Positions 26,888 through 34,745 of a stretch of DNA of 64,000 bases are shown in pieces. Origin of the DNA: Oscheius dolichura. Its lineage: Eukaryota > Nematoda > Chromadorea > Rhabditida > Rhabditidae. The position numbers and the translations under genes are program-made. The notes under the pieces are model-generated. The model did no database searches, was not told where the DNA came from, and saw only the letters and a list, made by a program, of their open reading frames with translations. The first letter of the stretch is position 1, and every line of letters begins with the position of its first letter. The stretch is from contig OW051497.1 in NCBI GenBank assembly GCA_932521035.1, forward strand, positions 7,564,001 through 7,628,000, in the 5' to 3' direction.

Positions 26888-27600
26888 TTAATGCCGCCCA
26901 AGGTGTACTATTTTACCCCAAGTGTTGGGAATATCGTCTAGGAACTTGTAGGCGTGGGGTAAGATGGTGTAGTCCAAATGTTTGTAGCCGATGTACAGCA
27001 CGGCAACGCGCTCCCTCCGTGGCGGATTCACGGATTCGGATGTTGAGCTGCTTGGCTTCCACTTGTGGAGCGTGGGGTGGCGGGGACTTTGGGTGGTACT
27101 GGCTGTAACGTTGGACATCGATGACTTCCATGCGTACGATGGTGCGCTCCACGATGTTGCGATCCAGAGTTGACAATGGTCTTGAGAGCAAGGATCATCT
27201 CGTAGACTGCTTCGTCATAGAACGGATAAACTACCCACAATGATAGCGAGAGCGGAACGAGGAAATTTAAAAGGTAAACATAGCAAAATACCTGCATTTT
27301 ATGAGATTATCCAAAGTTAGTTGCAATTAAATAGATAAAGAGAGGCATCATGTATGGAAGCCTGAACGCGGGATAATTGTAGATACAGAAAAACTCTGGT
27401 AGGTGTAGAAAGAGAGTTGGTTCTCTAGGTAAAATGTGATTCAGCGGTTCGAACTAAAACAACACCAGGAAAGATAGTGAACCAATAAAACCAATACATA
27501 CAGAGAATGCTGCTCAGGGCAAAACTAAAACAGCGACTCTGTGTAACGTAAGGTCCCGGAGTGCCACAGCTTCACAAGGGTGGACACAGTGCTAACAGAG
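26888..27600 (-). pseudogene. Unjoined coding-like fragments, possible gene remnant
   Basis: Minus-strand pieces look coding but do not join into one frame. About 27597-27530 reads STVSTLVKLWHSGTLRYTE after a good AG. About 27455-27310 reads FEPLNHILPREPTLF through PYMMPLFIYLI after TTGTTTTAG and then meets an in-frame TAA. About 27297-27030 is hydrophobic (LVPLSLSLWVVYPFYDEAVYEMILALK). The stretch near 27118-26888 is open in all three minus frames. I do not recognise the family. It could be a decayed membrane-protein gene, or an intact one whose short exons I mis-phased. Confidence 0.3.
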
Positions 27601-28550
27601 ATTAACTGCCTTTCTGATTAGGCATGAGTGCAAGGGGAGGCGACCTCCCTGACGGTCGATTCCAATCACCCTCTTTGTCCCTAGCTACCTAGGCATTCTA
27701 ACTGAAATACGGTGAAATAACCAGATCACACTCTTTCAATCCAAAAACGCTAAACCAATTTAACTCGGAGAATATAATGCGGGCATTTAATTGCTTTCAG
27801 TTGTCAATAAAGTAACTGTTTGTAGAATTATTTCATTAGATCTAAGGAAATTCTTAATATTAATTGTAAATGAATTGTGGGCCACGCACGTTTTTGCTTT
27901 CAAGAGATACAATCGATGCCACGTTGCTACGTAAATATCTATAATTTCCAGAAAACGAAACTTTTGCATTTGTTAGAGACTGTGCGATAAGTTAGAAACC
28001 CCGCTCGTCCTACACAACAACTCCTGTAGTTGAACAGAGCCGTGGCTAAACGGAGAAGACAGAAACCTTCCCCTTGTATGAAGAGTATGGAGACACCATC
28101 GTGTTCTTTTGATAATTTGGGCAAACAAGGATGTAATACCAAAAGAAACGCATGTAATGAGGAATTCTACCCCACCAGCTCATCCGTTGGTTGGTTCTCT
28201 ACTTCAAAAGGGATACGGAAAACCACATGGTCCGATAACTCTCTTCATGAAGAATTTTTTGTGTTCTTCAAAAGACTAAACAAAAGACACTTCTGTCAAA
28301 GCTAAAATCGGTTTACAGTTGTCCGTTCTGTTCCCCGTTGTCCGCGGACATTCGTCACCACACCCATATTAATTCGCTTAAAGATTCATCGCCTCAATCC
28401 CTCAGAAGGTCTTCCTTTCTTTCTTCGATTTCTTTTGTGCAGCCTTCCACGTATCGTCGAAATTCGTATAGTCTCAGTTTTTCTTATTTCCCACGAATCC
28501 TATTCATAAAATATCCTTTTCTTTCGTATCGTTTTACGACTTTTCCCATC

Positions 28551-28558
28551 TATATAAA
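28551..28558 (+). promoter_or_regulatory. TATA box of microgene, left copy
   Basis: TATATAAA lies 50 bp before the microgene ATG, leaving room for a 20-25 base 5' UTR if initiation is about 30 bp downstream. Strong TATA boxes in nematodes often mark highly or inducibly expressed genes; that use here is inference. Confidence 0.65.
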
Positions 28559-28607
28559 CCGCCAGACAGCCTTGCCAGTCACTTGACACACAGATTTTGC
28601 TTTCAAG

Positions 28608-28726
28608 ATGCTCGACATTGTTTGCGGATCCTGCGGAATTGGACCAAGTAATATTTTACATTAAACACTTAATGGAAATAATTTTCAGATCCGGTTCCAC
28701 CCCCTCCTCCCCCAGAGAAATCGTAG
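28608..28726 (+). CDS. Cys/Pro microprotein, left palindrome copy
   Basis: A two-exon gene (28608-28647, 28689-28726) encodes 25 aa. It begins MLDIVCGSCGIGP, with a CxxC pair in a Gly-rich setting, and ends with six consecutive Pro then EKS. The 41 bp intron has a perfect GTAATA...TTTTCAG and splits the Asn14 codon. Support for a real gene comes from the complete set of signals in order: TATA box, ATG at 50 bp, intron, stop, AATAAA 27 bp after the stop, plus an identical copy in the opposite arm. No signal peptide. Function unknown: it could bind a metal or a proline-recognising partner, but nothing proves this. The short length means chance cannot be fully excluded. Confidence 0.62.
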
Positions 28727-28752
28727 CAACATCTTCGTCTCTCGATGCGTCA

Positions 28753-28758
28753 AATAAA
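28753..28758 (+). promoter_or_regulatory. Poly(A) signal of microgene, left copy
   Basis: AATAAA 27 bp downstream of the microgene stop, completing a transcription unit of roughly 200 bp. Confidence 0.6.
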
Positions 28759-28932
28759 TCTGTTCTTTGAGAAGGTGGCTCTTTCAAAATTAGTGAGGTC
28801 ATCTTATCGAAATACGCTATATCTTCACCCGTTGTTCTTCTTGAAAAGCAGTCGTCGACTGTTTCCCACGACGTGGCACTGCCAGACAGCCCCGAGAGAC
28901 ACGTTTGTACAACTATTTGTGTATTTGTGAGG

Positions 28933-30188
28933 CAGCACTAGCGACGCGGGCTTCCAGGAGACAGAGATGTGTGCAGCTTGCGGCTTCTTAAATTGAGAAT
29001 GTTCCTGGCCCCCAAACAGTTGGCATTTTAGAAGTTCACTGGACAATTTTCCAGAGGCTTGAAGAGATATCTGTAGGAGATCAGTCTTTTTATTGGAAAA
29101 CGGGCTTGTTTTATAACTAGCAAATGTCGTCGTGTTGAAATGCTCTGCAGCTTCGCTCGTTTTCAACAGCCACGACGTGGCATCGAATCCATCTATTAAA
29201 AAGACAAAAATGCAGCACTCCCGATTGCTCTACAATTCAGTGGTTAATACTGTATTCGTATTCACATACAATGGCCGCGCTGGATGTTTGAACCTGGGTC
29301 TACTAGGGGCCACGTATCTTTGCCACTAGCTGGACTAACAAGATGGTTCAGTGAAATGGTCCAAACTATAGAGCGACATTAATGAGATGGAGGCGTTTAG
29401 GAGGAAGGGGATTTATTATAACTGCATCAATTACAATAATAAGAGAGAAACTGTACTCACTAATGTCTGACCCATACAACTATCAGAGTGACTAGATAGC
29501 GCGCCCTGTTGGGAGGCGGGCTCATTGACCTTTCCTGACAAGAGTCAGGACACTCCAGGGGGAGGCTAACAAACTGACAGGAGCATAAACTCTGGCTGAA
29601 TCTAATACAATCTAATACAAGGAAAATACGAAACATAAACTAATACAAATTATACAAAAAAAAGAATACAAGAGAATCTCAATATTATAACTGACGGCTA
29701 GGCGTTCTCGGAGAGACTGATGTTGTGGCGTTGTCCCCGGCGTCGTCGGCTTGGCGTGCACGTAGAAGGCGACGGATTGACTCATCAGAAACGGCGGTGA
29801 GGGAGGCAGGCAGCTGAGATCTCGTCTAGGGCCATAGGCGTAGAAGGTGGCCGGCAAAAGTAGAGGGGAGGTCAGGCAGTTGGAGGCATCTGAATCTGAT
29901 TGAGGGAACAGTCTTACCTTAATAAATTTCCTGCGAAGGAGCTGGGGGCAAGGCGAAGGGCGGCAGAAGGCGAAATAGGCTAATTTGCTGGCAAGGAGCT
30001 AGTTTTAACTGATTCTGACTGTTGGTCTGATTGATCGGATTCAGGCCTCCAGTACAGAAAAGCAGACAGTGCCACACTCTAACTCTATCAGAACATGTGT
30101 AGGTTGCGATAGCACCACTCATGACTTCATAGACTGTTACGAGTTCCCTACCTCTAGAGAAAGAAAAGACAGGTTACTAGCTAGCTCC
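28933..30188. other. Palindrome spacer with retroelement-like fragment
   Basis: 1,256 bp of unique sequence between the arms. It contains short tandem repeats near 29600 (ATCTAATACA twice) and, near its right end, a CCHC zinc-knuckle frame. Other open frames are short and unrecognised. I see no complete gene. Confidence 0.6.
30069..30185 (+). mobile_element. CCHC zinc-knuckle fragment, gag-like
   Basis: An open stretch contains CVGCDSTTHDFIDC, an exact CX2CX4HX4C knuckle (30096-30137), followed by YEFPTSRERKDRLL. The spacing and the trailing ER(K)xRL resemble the nucleocapsid-like region of nematode BEL/Pao retrotransposon gag proteins (family knowledge from memory). The frame runs into the right palindrome arm, where it is unrelated, so the element is cut off there. 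No protease, reverse transcriptase or LTR was found nearby. Confidence 0.45.
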
Positions 30189-30362
30189 CCTCACAAATAC
30201 ACAAATAGTTGTACAAACGTGTCTCTCGGGGCTGTCTGGCAGTGCCACGTCGTGGGAAACAGTCGACGACTGCTTTTCAAGAAGAACAACGGGTGAAGAT
30301 ATAGCGTATTTCGATAAGATGACCTCACTAATTTTGAAAGAGCCACCTTCTCAAAGAACAGA

Positions 30363-30368
30363 TTTATT
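30363..30368 (-). promoter_or_regulatory. Poly(A) signal of microgene, right copy
   Basis: AATAAA on the minus strand, 27 bp after the right-copy stop; mirror of the left copy. Confidence 0.6.
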
Positions 30369-30394
30369 TGACGCATCGAGAGACGAAGATGTTG

Positions 30395-30513
30395 CTACGA
30401 TTTCTCTGGGGGAGGAGGGGGTGGAACCGGATCTGAAAATTATTTCCATTAAGTGTTTAATGTAAAATATTACTTGGTCCAATTCCGCAGGATCCGCAAA
30501 CAATGTCGAGCAT
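30395..30513 (-). CDS. Cys/Pro microprotein, right palindrome copy
   Basis: Mirror copy of the left microgene: exons 30513-30474 and 30432-30395, encoding the same 25 residues (MLDIVCGSCGIGP start, six-Pro run, EKS end) with the same 41 bp intron. Promoter, intron and 3' signals are identical, so both copies are expected to be expressed alike. A transcript running through the spacer into the other arm would fold into a long double-stranded hairpin, which could feed small-RNA pathways. Function unknown. Confidence 0.62.
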
Positions 30514-30562
30514 CTTGAAAGCAAAATCTGTGTGTCAAGTGACTGGCAAGGCTGTCTGGCGG

Positions 30563-30570
30563 TTTATATA
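30563..30570 (-). promoter_or_regulatory. TATA box of microgene, right copy
   Basis: TATATAAA on the minus strand, 50 bp before the right-copy ATG. Confidence 0.65.
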
Positions 30571-31192
30571 GATGGGAAAAGTCGTAAAACGATACGAAAG
30601 AAAAGGATATTTTATGAATAGGATTCGTGGGAAATAAGAAAAACTGAGACTATACGAATTTCGACGATACGTGGAAGGCTGCACAAAAGAAATCGAAGAA
30701 AGAAAGGAAGACCTTCTGAGGGATTGAGGCGATGAATCTTTAAGCGAATTAATATGGGTGTGGTGACGAATGTCCGCGGACAACGGGGAACAGAACGGAC
30801 AACTGTAAACCGATTTTAGCTTTGACAGAAGTGTCTTTTGTTTAGTCTTTTGAAGAACACAAAAAATTCTTCATGAAGAGAGTTATCGGACCATGTGGTT
30901 TTCCGTATCCCTTTTGAAGTAGAGAACCAACCAACGGATGAGCTGGTGGGGTAGAATTCCTCATTACATGCGTTTCTTTTGGTATTACATCCTTGTTTGC
31001 CCAAATTATCAAAAGAACACGATGGTGTCTCCATACTCTTCAGACAAGGGGAAGGTTTCTGTCTTCTCCGTTTAGCCACGGCTCTGTTCAACTACAGGAG
31101 TTGTTGTGTAGGACGAGCGGGGTTTCTAACTTATCGCACAGTCTCTAACAAATGCAAAAGTTTCGTTTTCTGGAAATTATAGATATTTACGT

Positions 31193-32137
31193 TACAGCTC
31201 TGATTTATTTGTAATTTTCGTTTTGAAATAGGTTGCGGATCTATATAAATCCCCTGTAAGTTATCCCGAGATTAGTATTCTTTCCCATTACTCCGATACT
31301 TTTTTACTGGACAAAATATCCACGATTTTCTTCAGTCAATTAAGGTTTTTATAATAGATTCAATGTATTCGTTAGGTCATAGCTATCCGTGGTCGACGGT
31401 AATTTCTTAGATAGTTGAAGCTACTGGCGGTATTGATCATTAGTTTCTCAATCCTCTTTGCATATAAAACATCCTACATTTTTCGTCATTGATCACTAGG
31501 GATTTGTAAACTATTTTATGGGAGGCACCGTGAGACTAAAAATAGCGTCTTGGTTATGGTAAATCCGTCAAAAAATGACTTGCGCAGCAGAATTTTCAAT
31601 TCATTCAATGCGGAAACTCTTCTGTTTATTCTTCTGTAATTGGTACTTTTACCTTTTTTTCCTTGGCCACGTTTTCACCACTCGGCAATACCTATCAGCT
31701 AATTTGGCTGTTGCAATCAAAATAAATTCAAAGACTGTCGTCTATTCCCAAATCGATATCCACTGTAACACTTCCGAGAAATTTGCTATCTTTTAGACGT
31801 TCTTGCCAGCCGACTATTAAGCCGTTCGGCGTCGTGAGGAGAAAAATAACCTCTGCGTTTCACAAGCGTATCCGAAAATTGTTACGCAGCCGGAGTTGTT
31901 TTTGTTGGCGGGGAGAATCTTCTGTTTCGAAAAAAACCAAATTTTTTCAGACTTTCTTTCTCCAGGATGAGCACAAATGCCCAAATTATTCCTAATTTCA
32001 GCTGTTCATTTACCTGGTGTGGTCATCCCAGCCATCAACTGGTTTGTTTGTTGTTTACCTTCTCGCATCGATGAATCATACATATTTTTGTTTAGAGTTC
32101 TCACTTTTTTTTATTCTAGATCGTCCTTCCGCTAAAT
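31193..32137. other. Intergenic right of the palindrome
   Basis: AT-rich unique sequence. Another TATATAAA lies at 31242-31249, preceded by TTGCGGATC, which also occurs in microgene exon 1. No open frame with splice support follows it. A TTTATTCTAG acceptor precedes the next gene's ATG by about 18 bases. Confidence 0.5.
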
Positions 32138-33738
32138 ATGTACAAAGGCTTCCCCCTTATGGATATCTGTCCGAGCCATCTTATTCGAGTGATAGCCCAT
32201 ATGCCAGTCGACTCCTTTTGCCGCCTGAGACAGACGTGCAAGTTCGTGCAGTGCTTCGTGGAGTCGCATAATAAACATATTGCCGTGTTTCTGAAGGGAA
32301 TTGACATATCGCCCCAATATAAATATGCTCGCAAGAACACAAATGAAATTGTCAGGCTCCAGGTACGTTTCATTTTTACATTAGATCTGTTAAAGGAACT
32401 CAGAGGGCCTCAGGATTATCCTATAATCGGGGCAACAGAACCTTAACTAACAGAAAAAGGCTTATAGTCTTTTACAGTTCTATAGAGAAAGGTAAATGCA
32501 CGGGGTAGCCCTCTTAACTCGTCCTTATCCATCTCTGTTTTCTCTCCCGGTGTCAAAAAATATACAGGTGAGGATTTGCTTCTCCCCGTTCTCTCCCGAG
32601 AACGCTAAAAGACTTTTTTCTTTTCTGTTGTTCAAGGTTCTGTTGTTGGATAATCCGGGGTCCGTGGATTCCTTCAATCAAAAGTATTTGTCAGAACGAA
32701 CTTCGTTTCACCTCACCCGAGCAGGTTATTTTTAAAATCTGGATAGAAAAAGGCATGGTTGGTCATACAAAATACATGACCCTTCCGGAAGCACGCGAGA
32801 AGCTGGGCATGGATTACTTGGCCATGCGGTTGGTTACCTGTTTCTGAAACATGTTAATTCCTTCTTTTAGACGCACTTCATGGATCCGAATGTATTTATT
32901 GAATACATGGAGTTTATCCGGCAGCAGCACTGGTGTACTAGAGCCGCCTCCTCCTACTGCACTCCCTTGGAGATTTTCGACATTATCAAGCCCAGAATGT
33001 TGAAGGTTCTAGACGAGAATGTGTCCCATATTCCCTTAACGTTATTTTAATGTAGTTGGCAAATCATTCATTTCAGAAAAGTGTGAAAACAGTAGAGATT
33101 GGACGGTTGGCTAACGATAGGTTGCCTAATATCCGGGCTATTTCGAGGCATGTTAAAAATTTGTTGCTGCGTCCAAGTGTAATAGCTGACTATGAATATT
33201 ATCTGCCTTCATTGATTATGGAGGTAACATTGGTAGGAGCACGCCTTTCACCGTATCCTTGTTCAAAGTAATGTTTTAGGCCTTCTATCATGACGAGCTG
33301 CCTGTCGCGTATATCCAACTGACTCGTTTATTCTTCCGAAACTCGACGATTGTGCACATCTCTAACCCATATGGAAAGACGGTCGCTGCCACTATCCTGA
33401 ACCTCGAGCGAATTCCTTATGAGGACAACCAGATTGAACCGTCTCACAGCGAGTTCATCCGGAGCCACCGTTCTAGTGCTAAGAAGGTAAGTTGCGAAGT
33501 AATTCACAAGGTCAGTTTTCAGCGGGGCACTATTGCTAGCACTTCATTGGTCAGCAAGAGCGGGGCAAGAGGATTTTTGGCCGTCCGGGCAGACGTTATA
33601 TTTACTACGAGGACCGAAACAGACGACCTCGAGGTATCTCTATACTTATGGAAAGATCCGCCCGAGGACCTGTATTTCATTCAAGAACAGCATGAAATGG
33701 AAAGCACTGACATCACGCCGTTCTTTACCTGTTATTAA
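32138..33738 (+). CDS. Probable F-box protein
   Basis: My model has six exons (32138-32362, 32695-32832, 32871-33020, 33077-33223, 33280-33486, 33523-33738), all phase 0, for about 360 aa. The N terminus (CPSHLIRVIAHMPVDSFCRLRQTCKFVQCFV) fits an F-box, which binds SKP1 and recruits targets to SCF ubiquitin ligases. The rest has no repeat or domain I recognise; nematode F-box families diversify quickly in this part. Weak points: the 332 bp first intron may hide an exon (open frame near 32568-32720), and exon 2's start (TTTGTCAG|AAC) and the last exon have competing frames. The 5' end is set by a TTCTAG acceptor just upstream of the ATG. Confidence 0.55.
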
Positions 33739-34745
33739 ACGCTCCTTTTACTGGCTAATTTTATTTTTCTATCACACCAACACTTTTGTTCCTGCATTTT
33801 GATGGGTAGATATATCTTCAAGAATTTTTAAATGAGAAATCATACAAGCAACCGTATGTGTCTTTTCCAAGAAAATGTCCCCGTCCCCTTGTTCATATAG
33901 TTGTTAGCCTATTTCTAAATAAGGTAGTATTTTTTCCTTCCCCGATGATTTCAGCCCGGTATGTAGTTTGATATTTTGTAATAAAGGTTTTATTATCATG
34001 TTTGTGTATTGTAGGAGTGGCAAAGTAATAGAGAACTGGTGTTCATAGAGTATCTTAATGGCTAAATTGATATACGATTAACATTTGTTCCAAGCAGGCA
34101 GGGAAGGTCGTTTTCCAAGCAAGAAAAATACATAGAAAACGTTTTATTACGATTAATCGTTTAATTTATCGAAGCGGTCGGTATTATATGGCTATTTTTG
34201 ATTTAGTAGAATAGCAATCTCATCGGCAGTGTTACTCGCCTGTTCCTCTGTCTTTTCTAAGTGAAAATACCCCGATATTTTTTGCCCGTGAGAACTAAGG
34301 CGTTGTAAGCTAGTGAATAAGCGCTGCTCCGTCAACTGGAAAATCTTTCCACTGAAGTTGTGGCACGTGGGTTTGCGGAAAATAAATTAGCCAGCCGGTT
34401 TCTAAATAAACACAACGTAGTAATTCCTCAGTTTTGCTTCTATTCTGCTCTCGTACCTTCCTTTTTCTCTCATTTAATATTTGTAAATTGTTTTATATAA
34501 ACAAAGAAACAGCGCCGCTGCCGTTTCTTTAGACGTTATCGCAAAACCAGTTATTTATAGCGTTTCACATGATGTGGCAACGCCAAAAATCGATAGATTT
34601 GTTTATTTTTTGCTTCTAATAGCAAGGTTTTAATGTGTTTTAATACGTTCCATAACATTCTTTCTAAATAAGGTCTAAAAACATTTTCCCTCTTCTTTTG
34701 TGCCCCTAAATTCACTAAAGTTAAATGAAGTGTATTAATTTTAGA
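33739..34745. other. Intergenic before TMF1-like gene
   Basis: About 1 kb, AT-rich, no supportable gene. TTAATTTTAG ends one base before the TMF1-like ATG, a good trans-splice acceptor. Confidence 0.55.

Larger units (their letters stand above)
27929..28932 (+). repeat. Left arm of 1,004-bp inverted repeat
   Basis: Reverse complement of 30189-31192. I compared the arms in blocks: boundaries, promoter, exons, intron and 3' flank match, and the only difference found is A at 28078 versus C on the equivalent strand (G at 31043). Similarity stops sharply at ACGTAAATATCT (outer) and GTATTTGTGAGG (inner). The arm carries one microgene copy reading toward the spacer. No terminal direct repeats or transposase are seen. 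Confidence 0.93.
30189..31192 (-). repeat. Right arm of 1,004-bp inverted repeat
   Basis: Mirror image of 27929-28932 with the same length and sharp limits; the paired position sum is 59121. The arms face each other, so the two microgenes are convergent across the spacer. Such near identity suggests recent duplication or ongoing gene conversion. Confidence 0.93.

Noticed and set aside
28240..28260. Heat-shock element upstream of the microgene
   Set aside because: TTC and GAA units are adjacent once, but the third unit does not match, so it is not called as a site.
28030..28305. 91-codon open frame in the palindrome arm, mirrored at 30816-31091
   Set aside because: Its duplication follows from the arm identity. 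No splice, start context or domain supports it, though I keep the region as an open question.
29270..29345. tRNA-like segment on the minus strand in the palindrome spacer
   Set aside because: GGTTCAAAC resembles a B box, but a cloverleaf with acceptor and anticodon stems could not be drawn; at most a tRNA-derived remnant.
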